A stretch of 64,000 bases of DNA from NCBI RefSeq assembly GCF_000524195.1, contig NW_020170443.1, positions 369,925 through 433,924 on the forward strand, in the 5' to 3' direction. This DNA is from Echinococcus granulosus (lineage: Eukaryota; Platyhelminthes; Cestoda; Cyclophyllidea; Taeniidae). Each line of letters starts with the position of its first letter. Within the stretch, counting starts at the first letter, position 1. Shown piece after piece: positions 38,432 through 50,258 of this stretch. The notes beneath the pieces are model-generated. The model was not told the origin of the DNA, did no database searches, and saw nothing but the letters and a program-made list of their open reading frames with translations. The position numbers were made by a program, and so were the translations under genes.

Positions 38432-40037
38432 GCAAAGTGACTGGAGCCATCCCCACTTGCAGCAGCGGTGTCGGTGTCGGAGGTGGCTTCGACAGAGGCG
38501 ATGGAAGTGTAACCGATGTGATCGGCAGCCTGCCTCTCTGCATCAAGTGTCACCGGCCACTAGAGGAGAAGTATGTGGTGCAGGTGCGCGGTCGCTTGTG
38601 GCACTCGCGTTGCGCCCTCTGTGCTGTCTGTGGTTGCAGTCTCAGCGAGTTCTGCTTCGTTCTAGAGGGCCGACTGCTCTGTCGACAGGACTACCATAGG
38701 TAGGTCCCATTCTATGGCTTCACATCCATATTCTGGCGCTTGGGATTAACTTTATGGTTATATTGGCTATAGAAAATGTATCTACGAAATATTACATTTT
38801 TCTCTTTGTCTAACCGATGACCAGTTGAATTATTTCAACTGACATCTGTGCTATTTCATCTGTGTGATTTTCTTAGTCGTTGAAATTTAGAAATTAAACT
38901 GTTGCAGTCTCTGCCTCCTTTTTAGCCAGTCTCTAATGGACTGCCAAGCTGTCAGTGCGCTGTCACTTTTTCCTGGTTTAACTCCAATCTTTTTGATTGT
39001 TTTAATAAACGCAATGACTGGATGAATAGAAGGGTTTGGTGTACTACCTTCCATTCCAACCAGTACCTGTGCGTTTGTAGGCTTTATGCAACAAAATGCG
39101 CAACCTGCAAACAGCCGATGCTGAGCCACGAGTTGTGCATGCGAACAGGCGCCGAGGTGCACCACGTCTCCTGCTTCGTCTGCTCAGTGTGTCACGAACC
39201 ACTGGTTGTGGGTGTGGAGTACGCCCGCGATCCCACAACCGGGGCACCTGTCTGTAAACCCGACTGTCTCCGCGGCTCTGCCGCCTCCACTGCTGCCGTC
39301 GCTCCCATTGCACCCTCCTCGGTCTCCGCCGCTGCTGTCGCCTGCAAACGCGGTCGTACCACACTCTCGGCAGAGCAACGCGCACGTCTCCAACGCGTGT
39401 TTGAGGAGAATCCACGACCTCCCAAAAGAGTGCGTCTCCTTAAAATATTCACCCTTGTCTAGAGTCGGATCATTCGTCTTTGCCATTTCATGCAAACGTG
39501 CTGGATAATTTCTTTGTCAAAACCGTGCTTTGTTAGCACAACTGAAATGCCCCACTTGCTAATTTTTTTTGGTATCTTTGATGCTGTTATGTAGGCTCGT
39601 GAGGCCTTGGCGGAGGAATTCGGATTGTCAGTAAGGGTGATCCAAGTGTGGTTCCAAAATCAGCGCGCTCGGGAGAAAAAACTCTCCGCTGCCTCCGTCG
39701 CCTCGGCATCTCCCGGCACCAATGCTGCTGCCACCACTGCTTCCGCCGCCCCGGCCACTTCTAATAGGTTGCCCTCGCCTACATCCCCAAGCACAGGTCG
39801 GTGGTTGTGTGTTGATTCACAGCTCAAAAGATAGCAGGAATAGATTAACGTGATACACATTTAAATTTAGTCGAAATTTCTAATTTGACGTTAATGAAGG
39901 GGAGGCTACTACCGCAGCAGTGTCTGTGACATCGTCATAATGGTGGGTGAGGTATTTTTTTGTCCGAACGAACGCGTTACCTCCCCTTCCCAGAATGTCA
40001 ACCCATACATGCGACTTCGAACACAGCACAGCGATGA
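38432..40037 (+). CDS. lmx1: LIM-homeodomain transcription factor, LMX1-like, 5' end not found
   Basis: Exons: 38432-38699 (LIM1), 39081-39429 (LIM2, linker, first half of the homeodomain), 39595-39796 (second half), and a possible terminal exon 39994-40037 ending in TGA. All junctions are in frame. LIM1 has its zinc ligands as CIKC...HSRC, then CAVC and CRQD. LIM2 has CATC...HVSC, then CSVC and CKPD. The homeodomain begins [20 protein letters not shown] and continues [20 protein letters not shown] with [14 protein letters not shown] and WFQNQRA are signatures of LMX1 rather than LHX1/5, LHX3/4 or LHX2/9. An intron splits the homeodomain near its residue 29. LIM domains bind cofactors such as LDB; the homeodomain binds AT-rich DNA in the nucleus, specifying neurons in other animals. 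The tail is Ala/Ser/Pro-rich. The alternative start ATG at 38404 overlaps a strong acceptor and is less likely. Confidence 0.85.
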
Positions 40038-40426
40038 TAACTTCGGCTGTAGCGAGTCAAGGGCAGTTGTAATTTGGCCTTGATGATTACAGCTGTGTCG
40101 GTTTCCAGCCCCCTCCCCCTTCTGTAATTCCTTATAGAACCGCTGGCACGGGTATCAATGATGTAAGAATGTGGTGAAGCTGAGATGCTCTGTCATCCTC
40201 CGACAGCAGTAAAGTTTACTCATGTGACTCCAAAAATCCAGTTTTTTTTATTATTACGGTAACACCGTGGAGATGGAATGGTTGGTAGACTGTTAATCTT
40301 CACGCCACAGCTATTGTTATCACACCAACGGCCCACGCAGGTGAAACCATTTATGTTGGTGCTGAGGTTGATAAAATGTCTTCTCTCTGGTGATTTTGTC
40401 TCGTTTGCCACCCCCTTGTTGCCGCT

Positions 40427-40427
<1 letters not shown>

Positions 40428-40457
<30 letters not shown>

Positions 40458-40458
40458 C
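40428..40458. repeat. (ATC)n microsatellite
   Basis: About ten near-perfect ATC units with one ACC interruption, downstream of the LIM-homeobox gene. Confidence 0.85.
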
Positions 40459-43057
40459 TGAAATCTCCTACGAAGGTGTCATTACTCTGGTCAAGTAGTG
40501 ACAGGAATGGGTTGGTAAAGTGAAAGATTTGTTACTAATTTAGACGTCTTTGCCACCTCTACGCCTATTTGCTCAAAATGTTATGCAACCCGCTGGCCCA
40601 AAGTCGTCCTTTCATTGTTTGCATCTGCGGTGTCTTTACTTTCGGTGATATTATCAAAAGAATTATTTACTAATTCGCCAATATTTCTGCTTTTGCTGCA
40701 CTTGGAAAAGTGATTTGTGACTTGACAAAGTCTTTTTGCCACGTTTACCATGTCTGTTGCGATTTGATTTCATAATGAAGGTGACAGGGCATCCCGCCTC
40801 CGTGATTAGCACTGGTGTTAACCTAAATTTCTGTTGTGAATAGCGCAACCGTTTCATCATCAGTCCTTTCACCGTTGATCTGATCAAACACTAGTTGAGA
40901 AGAGTCGCTAAAGCGCTGCATTGTCCAATTGCTTAAATCGCATTCTTGACGTTGTCAACACCATGAAAACGACCTCCCGTGTTGTGATCAAAAAACGGTC
41001 CACTTTTATTCCAACCTTTACGGCAATTTAAACTACTTTAGTTGGTATGTAACACTCACTGGGGCTTTTTTGTTGCTTTGCAGCAGCCAAACCGTCACAA
41101 TATCGGCCGGGAATTAAGAAGGCGCAACTTTTTCATTGGAACGACTCCACCACCTCCAAACAGTGGCAATGACTCTCCGCAAATAAAAGGGCAAATGATC
41201 GCATGCAACTTTACTTAGCGTTTGCATTTAATCTTTCCTCCTGGTGAATACCATCATGTCTACCCTCCTTTTTTTATGGAGGCCCCTCTCCTCCATCACT
41301 TTATCTCATACGCCGAGCTTTAAATTTTTTTTTTCTACTTAAATGTTTGATAGTAGTAGCATTATGATACTCACATAGACTGCCTATGTACATAGATCAC
41401 TTTTATCTACGCATCTATTTACATTATTTATCCAACATTGTCTAAACAAGAAGAACAAATGCATGACCTACTGTTAATTCCTGTCTTCGTTTTTTCTCAT
41501 TTAAAAAGAGGAAAAAGGGCTTCTTGTCAACAGTGTGAAAAATCACACGTACACGCAGAATGTGGGGGATTTTGCAAGGGGGCATTTGAAATTAGTGCAA
41601 AGATCGAATTTCACCACTTAAACCGTTCACACGGGATCACATTTTTGTGCTTCAGCTAGTGATCCAAGTGGCTACTAGTCAATTTTGCTGGTGGGAATTA
41701 ACCAATGCCTTGCTCACGGCCCAGGGTTTAACCTAGCCGCTCAAGTGAGCTTTCCATGCTAACTTTATCCGCATTTTCCTTGAATCTAGAGGTAGTTGGG
41801 ATGGATATGAGTGTACCTGGTCACATTCTTTTCCACGAAATTTGATCTACCATGGACTGGAAGAAAATCCTTTTCTTTTTAAATAAGATATTTTGCTGAA
41901 GACCAGTCGTTGATTTTCCGCTTTTAGGGACTGATGTCGTCGCCCTTTCGGTGGGGCGAAAGCAAATCGTGGTGAAGCACTCTGAGAGTTTGCAAAACAA
42001 GAATTATTGAGTCGACCGTAATCCAGATGGGAACGAGGAGAGAGGTTACTACACAATTAGCGGTTAATGTTTTTTTCCACAAGTAAAGCCCCGGATGAAA
42101 AGTGAAAGTTGATGCTAACAAGTAAACCCTTCGTTTAACACCACCCAAACCTTGCAGTTATAGAAGGATGGTGGCGGACGGTGTTTGTAATCAGGAACTG
42201 CGATTAGTTAATAACCGAGAAGGTACCAATGGATGTGGCTTGAAATCATGGATTCAAAGGGTTTAAACAATCGAAATCTTATCTGTTAGTGTCAGACTTG
42301 TTGTTTTCAGTCAGACTCTTGGATCATCACAATACTAAAAGGACAAAATTAAAAGTAAGCCTGATTTTTGACTGGAATTATTCTTAACGTCCCCTGAGGA
42401 TTGGGTAACGTTCTACGACGAATGCCCTTAGTATACGCATAGTTTGGCAGGTAATATCTCTCTGACAAGCTAGTTAAAACACGATTATGCGGTCCTTTTT
42501 TAAAGTTGGCTTTTCTGTGCCGTCCAACTGTCTGTATCGGTTATACCAACTTCTTTTTTCAAAGTTTCCTATTCTTTTTAGATTTGTGTATTGCAAAATA
42601 GCATCAGCCTTGCCTTGTTACTGAACTTAGTGTTGACCATTTTTAAAATAACATGCTTTCAGATACCGGTTCAGCTTTTTTGGTAAAAACGAGTAGATAT
42701 ATAAGTCTAAGGATTACAATTTATTTAACGTGGATGAGGATGCGCTTTACATTTTGTACCTGCTTAACTTTAGTAGAAAAAAAAACAAGTCGTATCATCT
42801 TTAGCTTTTCAAAAGTAACAGATTGCACAACTAGATGCAGTATCAACGGTTGTAGACGCAGAAATAACATCTTCCACATTTGATGCCGGTGAAAATGATG
42901 AACAGAAGTTTTGAACCTTTAGTAATAATTCTATTATTTTAAACCGATAATTATTACTTGTCTGTTTGTTGCCGTGGTCTCGTCTATAAGGGCGATATCC
43001 CTTGGGAAGTTATTATTCTCTGCATAGAATCAAGTTTCACATTCTTCGCTCCATTAA

Positions 43058-43135
43058 CCAATCAGAACTGCACAAATCCACCTTAGCAGACCAATCAGCG
43101 ACTTGTGCGTGTGCAGTTCGTCGCACTATGCAAAT
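43058..43135 (+). promoter_or_regulatory. Two CCAAT boxes and an octamer site
   Basis: ACCAATCAG at 43058-43066 and again at 43090-43098 (31-32 bp, three helical turns apart), then the perfect octamer ATGCAAAT at 43128-43135. CCAAT boxes bind NF-Y and the octamer binds POU-domain factors. The grouping looks like a promoter or enhancer, 2.3 kb upstream of the SIX gene. No TATA box or ORF with a clear product follows directly. Confidence 0.35.
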
Positions 43136-44934
43136 GAGTGCTGAATTAGATAAACTCATTAGTTTTTCGGGTGCGGAGTGACCAAGTAATCCAGCTTCTA
43201 GGGATATTCACAAGTGAAATTTGGTGTTATATAGTCAATTTGCATTAAAATGGTCCAGTGAATTCTCTTCCCCTTTTCATTCTATAAGTGAACATAATTG
43301 ATACTCTTTCAAAAATCAGTTGACAGGACGATGATGGTTACTATTCGCCCTTGGCACTTCAAATCCTCGGGCAATAAATAATCATCTTGTGGATAGCGAA
43401 ATTCTTCGATTTTTAAAAAGAAGAGAGCCAAAGTTAACGTACCACTTCCCCGTAAATATTCGCTACTCAAGAGATAAACTGGTTTTATTTTTCAACATAG
43501 CATGGAGGTCTACAATGTAGTCTTTTGCAAAGACTAAGGTTTTAAAAATTGCCAAATTGCAAATAAGTTTATTATTATTTAAAATTATACAATTTGGTAT
43601 GCGAATTTGACAGTAGCTAAATTAAAGCACTTTTATGGAGTTTATCCATCTGATTTATATTTTAGGGGATTACAAAAAATCTCAGATCATCAAAGTAGTA
43701 AAGAATCTTTATTTAAAGAGATGCAGAATTAAGGGCTTTGATAATACTCCTCAAGTAACAAACGCTCCTTCATTAGGTGCAAAAGTCAGTGCCAAAACCG
43801 TAATGCAAAACAAATCATAAAATTAATTGATCCTTTTCATTCTTCATTTATTTTTTGATCAACCTTTGCTAAATTTAGCCAAACTGTAAAGTTTGTAAGA
43901 AAACTAAGGTGACAAATGATCACTTTACTGGAGGCTTAGGTGATGAAAATGGGGGGATAGCTGTTAAGTGAAGTTGCATTTCCTTAGAGGAAAGCAGACA
44001 CAGTTGTCCCTAGCAGGCTTCGTAGAGGCTAACAAGAAGGCGGAAGGGTAGGCGGAATGCGCAAATGTCCCTCAAACGAGGCGTGAATTGGCCGGCGTCG
44101 GATATCTAGTGAATGGCGCTCTCAGATTACACTTTCACCATCACCGCTACAACCACGACAACACCCGCACCCACCCAATGTCTGCTCGTCTAAGATAACA
44201 CAGAGGGCTTATAAGGCCCCGTCTAACACTGTATGAGCAGAATAAGCCTAGTATTCGCATTTTCAATATCAACCTAGCTTGCTGACTAGACCACGTGCTC
44301 TGTGGGGAGGAGAGGGGTATGCTGGTGGTGAGTCGGTTCTCTATCCATCTAACACGTCGGTGCAAGGCGCACCAACAGACAGATCAATTAGCTGACTAGA
44401 AGAGTTTGAATTCAATCCAAGCCTTCATTCTACTTCGGAGAGTTGAGCGATGCAGACAATCGTCATTTGAAGCAGTAGAGTATTTCATGCCTAAGTGTAA
44501 AATGGCAAAAAGGTGCTGATAGACTTCATGTAAAAGGGTGTGCTGTGATCAAGTAAGCCATAACAAAGAGAGGAGTGAGGTTCGGTTTTCATGCAGGCCA
44601 TCCTAGTTTAGCTCTCACCCTCAATCTTTAGGGTAGCTGTTTAATTCTAGAAATTGTAACTATAATCCTTTCTGCCTGACTGTTCATACTACTGTGTGAG
44701 TAAGGATGTGAAAAGGCTTTGCAGAGGGAAAAGGTGTGCACAGTCTAGGGAATGCTTTATCTCGCATGCATCCCTACTCATAGCACGATTATTCCGACAA
44801 CGATTAGCGTCCACCCAGTGTCTCTCCTGACTCTCTCAATCGTCTCCAATCGGGGCCAGCAGTGTGGGCCATTGAAGGGAGCTGGTGAGAGTGAATGAGC
44901 GAAATCGTAAACTCCTGCAACAGGTGTCATATTT

Positions 44935-44954
44935 CACACACACACACACGCACA
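44935..44954. repeat. (CA)n microsatellite
   Basis: Short CA run with one CG interruption, about 470 bp upstream of the SIX start codon. A second imperfect CA/CGCA run lies at about 45358-45386. Confidence 0.8.
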
Positions 44955-45424
44955 GTGTCCCACTTCACCGCATTGAGTGTGTTTTGCCTCACAGTATGAC
45001 ATACTGCAACAATTATCACGTGCGTCATTCCTCGGTTGCTATCGATGCCTTTAGAATTCAACTGCGTCCGTTGCCACAGCTACTGACCACGTGGATCAAA
45101 TGCACACATTTTCTCAAAATTTTGAGTTCCACTTCTATGAAATTGGCTGTTAATCCTCTCCCTGTTTAAGCGTCTAACAACAAGCTGTCAAGGAGGCGAA
45201 CCGCCTTCGGGTAGACTTCTCGACGCTCTTCCACTTTAATGATCATTCCCAACAAAGACCAGTGGCTACAGAAGCTTGGGGAGAAGGCGAAGTGGGATTG
45301 GTGGAGCTAAAGACGAGAGCGTAGAGGTGCAACCAATGGCGCCTCGACGCGGCAGCGTACACGCACACATACGCACGCACGCATCCGTGCAGGGTGTCAC
45401 ATTTTATTTGCCTACCCAGGTTGG

Positions 45425-48400
45425 ATGAAACAAGAGATCATTCGAAGTAATCTGAGCAGAATAGAGAGAGTGGGTAAGCGAGTCATGTTTACTGCATCGC
45501 CACCATCATTATCAGCATCAGCGGCGGCAACAGCAACAGTAGAGCGATCAGATTCCAAATGCAGAACAGCTACCGCCACCACCACTACTAGCATTGGCAC
45601 TAGAAACTTATACTCTCCAACACCCGGAGTGTCAAATTCCTACTCCTCTCACTACGCCTACTCCGCTACCTCTTCGTCTGTCCCAAACTTTTGGTGTGAT
45701 GCGCCTTCAAGCGCCTACGAGCAGCCGCCATCAAACGCGGTACTTTCCTACACCGATGAACAGATCTCCTGCATCTGCGATATCCTCCAGCAATCTGGTG
45801 ATTATGTACGCATGAAACACTTCGTGGAAAGTATTGGCGACTCAGCCGGAAATAACGAAAGTTTACTGTGCGCAAAAGCTACGCTAGCCTTTAACGAGGG
45901 ACGATTTGCGGATTTGTACGGCATCTTGGAAAGCCATGCATTCTCCCCGACTTGGCATCAGCGTCTGCAGAACCTATGGATGCAGGCGCATTATATGGAG
46001 GAGGAGCGAATTAAGGGCAGACCGTTAGGAGCAGTAGCAAAGTATCGAGTTAGACGCAAGTTCCCACTTCCCCGAACAATATGGGACGGCGAGGAGACAA
46101 GTTACTGCTTTAAGGAGAAGTCAAGAGCTATTCTACGTGACTGGTACACCCATCGCAATGCTTATCCCTCACCTAAGGAGAAAAGGGAGCTCTCCGAGCT
46201 CACTGGACTAACCACCACTCAGGTTTCCAATTGGTTCAAGAATCGGCGGCAGCGTGACAGAGCTGCTGAGACACGAACCAACGGGAATGGATTCAGGTAG
46301 GACGCACTGCTTACTCCTCATTTCTTTACTATTTTCTCCTATTTCTATTAGTTTATTGAATCATGGTGCATTTCATAGCCTTTTGAGGGAATTGCTAGAC
46401 TTATAAGCGCTTACTGTAGCATGAACTGCCACGTCACTGACCGTTAAATTTATGTTTAAGTTCACCAATGTTTTATTTGATTCCGAACAGATGGCATCAC
46501 CTCTTTCCATGTAGCTATCCCAGTACTTTACTGTCTCCAGACACATATGCTAGGATGCGTTGCGTGTTGGTTTGAGTGTTCACCGCAGTGGTGCATTCGG
46601 AACACCACCTCACAGCCAATAATGGTTTCCACCTAAAGCTTCCAGGCGTTGACAGGAGACAGGTTCACCCCGCCAAATTCTGCGCTCTTTTGAAGCAGTC
46701 AAGATACGCCTTCCGCAGTCTTTGCGATCGTGACTGCAGCCTGAGTTTCGCAGCCAACTTCACTTCAGAATAAGCGTGATCATGGCATACTTGGTAGAAA
46801 GATGTCGGGCCTAAGTACAACCGATCACCAACCCATGCATGCTTGAGTCTTCAGGACAATCCATTTAGCACTAACCTTGCATATGTAATATTTTTGTATA
46901 AGGAAATGTTTCAAAGATTCAAGGAAATATTTAACCAGTCGTCATTTTTCAACCGACGACCTTACCGAGATATTGTTTCAGAAGGATCTTAGACAATTAG
47001 AGAAAGCCCGTGTTATTCCCAAACATCCGACCAATGAGTACGTGGGGAAAAAAAGCAAGTGAACAGCTCCATTCTGGATAAGAGGGGCTGGACGCCGTGG
47101 TGAATATCCCAAGAATTATATGTGATTTGGCGCTGGGAGTTAGCTTAACTAAAAATTCAAGCGGTGCTGAATCAATTGGAATGCCTCTACAATGTGGAGC
47201 GACAGAGTAAACTTCACTAAGGTGTTTCGAAGAGTAGCCGATACTTTGAAGACCGCATAAAGACGAACTACGCTGTTATTCATCGTATTGTCACTTGTAA
47301 TAATTAATTTGCTCCTTTACGACTATTCAGGTTTTGTGCATTCGCTTTCCGAGGCGTCAACTACAGTAGGTGGATGACACTACCAATCACATAGGTGATA
47401 CTTAATGCTAAAAACTGCGAGAGGTCAAACACCACTGGCCTTTCCACAACAATGCTCAAGTGTGTGCCACTCAAACCAAATCCTATTCAGAGGTGGAATT
47501 TATTTCCTCTTAACAAATTTCTTTCTTCCACCCAGAGCCAATGAGTGGGAGGCTTTAACTCTATTAAAGTGGGTGTTTTTTAAGGGATATTTGACCCAAA
47601 TACCAGAGCATTCAGTAGGACTCGAAACTACCTGTTGTGGCTGCCTTCCAGTTCCCAAATGATCAGCATGAAGAAATCACTGCGGTGTCAAAGAGGTACA
47701 TAAAGATTACCCATTGAATGCCCCCCTTTTACCCAGCCCTGCAGCGATTCAAACAGGCGAGGAACGGGAAAGCGTCGAGGACTGCAGTGAGTGCCTGAAA
47801 GAGCCGCCAGATGAAGGTACCGCCCAGAACTACTACCACACCACATCACCTCTCCAGCAACCCAGCAACCAACCTACATCACCGTGGCAACACTCCAAAA
47901 TCCTAGGAGCCAACTACTGGCCTCCCGCCCCACCTCCACCGGTTGTGGACATGTTATTCCGTCCAACACTTCGACCGAGTCACCACCAGCAGCAATTGCA
48001 ACAACAAACCCTGCTTCCACCGCCACCGTCTCAACCGCCGGCAGCGCCACAAAGTTCCTCGGCATGGAGTTATGAGGAGACGTATCAGTACAATCCCACT
48101 CCCTACCAGCCCGAATTTTATCCCGATCCTAGTGTCTACGTTCAGCAAATAGGAGTGGGCAGTGGCAGTAGCCAGTGGGATTCAGAGGGCTGCAATATGC
48201 GAACGGAGGATGTTGTTGTGTCCGGACGCTTCCAGCTACAGTTGGAAGTGCAAGCTCGAATCCGGAGGGGTGAAACGAATGCTACGGGAATGGCAACAAC
48301 AACACCGTCATCAATAGCAGGGGAGAGGTACCTGCCCAACGTACCCACCTATGCAATAACCCATGCCCGAAGACCGCATCCAACGGTTCTTCCACCCTAC

Positions 48401-48448
48401 ATGGAATCCCAATATCGACAAGAGGATGGACAGTTTGTAGGAAATTAG
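45425..48448 (+). CDS. six1/2: SIX1/2 (sine oculis) homeodomain protein, two exons
   Basis: Exon 1 is 45425-46296 and exon 2 is 47737-48448. Donor TTCAG|GTAGGA and acceptor TTTTACCCAG join in phase 2 to give 527 aa. A 107-residue Ser/Thr/Ala-rich leader precedes the SIX domain (about 108-220; [55 protein letters not shown]). The homeodomain (about 222-282) ends [20 protein letters not shown]. The SYCFKEKSR and [20 protein letters not shown] motifs assign it to SIX1/2, not SIX3/6 or SIX4/5. SIX1/2 works with EYA in eye, muscle and sensory development. The intron right after the homeodomain is a conserved family position. The 237-residue tail is Pro/Gln-rich. An acceptor-like CCTACCCAG ends 5 nt before the ATG, so a 5' UTR intron or spliced-leader addition is likely. 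Odd point: one extra residue between homeodomain helices 1 and 2 ([11 protein letters not shown]). Confidence 0.93.
46297..47736 (+). other. Intron of the SIX1/2 gene
   Basis: 1,440 nt from GTAGGA to TTTTACCCAG. Frames at 46576-46773 and 47405-47662 inside it are open but lack family resemblance or coding context. Confidence 0.8.
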
Positions 48449-48630
48449 CTGACACTTCCATATATACAACCACCCTATACACACGCATATTTTTGTGAAA
48501 TCCTATTTGCAAATTTGAAAAGATTGCACCTCTATGCAAGAAGTAATCGAAGGTCTTTTTTGGGATCTAATCTTCATAGTACAAAGTTAAGCTATACAGA
48601 AGATAATTGTTGTTAAGAGGTAGTTGTTAT
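48449..48630. other. Short tail-to-tail spacer between SIX1/2 and DNAJC19
   Basis: Must hold both 3' UTR starts. No AATAAA is present in it on either strand. The first plus-strand AATAAA, at 48699-48704, lies inside the last DNAJC19 intron, so the two transcripts probably overlap as antisense. Confidence 0.5.
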
Positions 48631-49570
48631 TCACTTTTCATTTTCGAGATAGTCCTTTGCTTCATTGATTTTCGCTGCTAGATAGGGTGACCCTCCTGGA
48701 ATAAAAAAAAGAGTTCACTTTTTAAGTCTGCTGAGTCTCTCGGGAACGATTTCAGACCAACACTATACACTTTTGGGGCAGCATAGTTAAGCCAGCTTGA
48801 CCAAAAGGTACACGTACAAAAAAACAACGTTCATGAGAGAATGGGATATTTAGAAAACAAAGGTGCAAATAATAGCTGAAAAGGCATCGTAGAAAAATAA
48901 CTATAATGGCGGCTCAGGGAACACTGGAAACGACCGCATTTCCTTAACTGAGAAAAGTGCAATAAATTAATCTTAGTCAAAAATGAAAACTCAGCTTCAA
49001 AACTTAAAGTGAACTCCTAATACATCAAAAATATAACTTGAATCAATTTAAACATAGAAAACCATTTGGAGCTACGACTTGTACGCTTACCTCGATCCGG
49101 ATGATTCAGAAGCATTATCCTCTTATAAGACTCTCGGATTTTGGACTTGCTTGCTGACTGCCTAAAATAAAAATAAATATCATTAAGATTAAAACCACAC
49201 AAAATATCAGAAAGAAAATCCAGAAGTAAAAATATACGGAACAAAACAAGTAGGATAAAAGGTAACTTACGGAACACCTAGGATCAAGGCGGCTTCGCGA
49301 CGGGACATCTTACGTTCAAATCCACCTTTATAGTATTTTGAAGTTGTCTGGCATAAAGATAAAACAGATAAGTTAAATATCAAAATGCACATGAACAAAG
49401 AGGCGAACAAAATGCAACCTACAAAGCCAGCTAGGCGTATTAAGTCTTGCACTTGCTTTCCTTTCACTTGTCTAGTCAATTGACGACCCACTAAACCGAC
49501 TGCAATTAGTCCAAGACCAACTAGTACTGGAGTGGTCTAGAAAACACATTAAGGGAGTGCGAGCTACCAT
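48631..49570 (-). CDS. DNAJC19: TIM14/Pam18 (DNAJC19), mitochondrial import motor J-protein, complete, 5 exons
   Basis: Exons in transcript order: 49570-49568 (the ATG alone), 49536-49423, 49347-49271, 49161-49091, 48695-48631. All introns are GT/AG and in frame; the product is 109 aa (the human protein has 116). Residues ~4-19 form the single membrane anchor (PVLVGLGLIAVGLVG). The family motif YYKGGFERKMSRREAALILG follows, then a J-domain with HPD at 85-87 and the C-terminal GGSPYLAAKINEAKDYLE. The protein sits in the mitochondrial inner membrane and uses its HPD loop to stimulate the ATPase of mitochondrial Hsp70 in the TIM23 import motor. The canonical HPDKGG is HPDRGG here, a conservative change. 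The first intron, only 31 nt, follows the start codon directly. The gene is divergent from EHBP1 (688 bp between starts) and convergent with SIX1/2 (182 bp between stops). Confidence 0.93.
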
Positions 49571-50258
49571 GAGGGGAGTTAGAGAAAGTCCTCTCACACC
49601 AGATAACGACCTACGCTCGGTGTTATTGATGATAGTGGAAAGGTAGTATTACCTAAATAAATACTTTAATGTAATCAGTTATCAGCAATAAATTACTTTT
49701 TTTATATTACCAAAATGCAATATAGTCAATCATTTGTTTTACACCCAACCCTTAGATGCTAAGTATGAGATAAAGTGATTTGGTAGTTCAATCACCCAGC
49801 TCTTAAATTCAAGGACCGGCGACATGTTCCATTAAAAAAACTTAAAGTTTAGATTTTTTCAAACCTTTATAGCTACACATCTTTAAACATCTGGATGATG
49901 TGCTAATCAAAGCACGTTTTTTAGTTTTTAGGATAATTTAACTTCATTTTGAAGTTTATTTTTTATGTTTAGACTAAAATATTTATTCGCAAGCCGTGAC
50001 AGTTAGGAAGGCTACAAGTCAGTCTTTGTCGTGCAAGCTATCGCAAAATTTTATTATTTAACTAGCCCACATTTTAAAATTTACATGAGTGGTAATTTTG
50101 TAATAGTCTTAAGTTAATTAACTGGTAGTAGCCTTTTTTAAATGCATTAGATAGGACTGTGTACCACCAGTTTTTATGATGTCTCTGAAACCCTTTCTTA
50201 CTTTAAATCGGCTCATATATGCCCGCTATTACAGTTTGTTTTGGCGTCTGCCTCAAAG
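49571..50258. promoter_or_regulatory. Candidate bidirectional promoter of DNAJC19 and EHBP1
   Basis: 688 bp between two divergent start codons, AT-rich (about 49,640-50,140), with no other gene. Both 5' UTRs and promoters should be here unless distant non-coding first exons exist. No TATA box or other element could be assigned with confidence. Confidence 0.45.

Larger units (their letters stand above)
40038..45424. other. Intergenic between LMX1-like and SIX1/2 genes
   Basis: 5.4 kb with no convincing exon. Visible items: an (ATC)n microsatellite (40428-40458), AATAAA at about 41183, a CCAAT/octamer group (43058-43135) and CA-rich repeats (44935-44954, and about 45358-45386) close to the SIX start. 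The stretch is the likely home of the regulatory DNA of both homeobox genes. Confidence 0.5.

Noticed and set aside
39044..39508. Four long ORFs overlapping the LIM2/homeodomain exon
   Set aside because: Shadows caused by the high GC content of the true exon on the plus strand.
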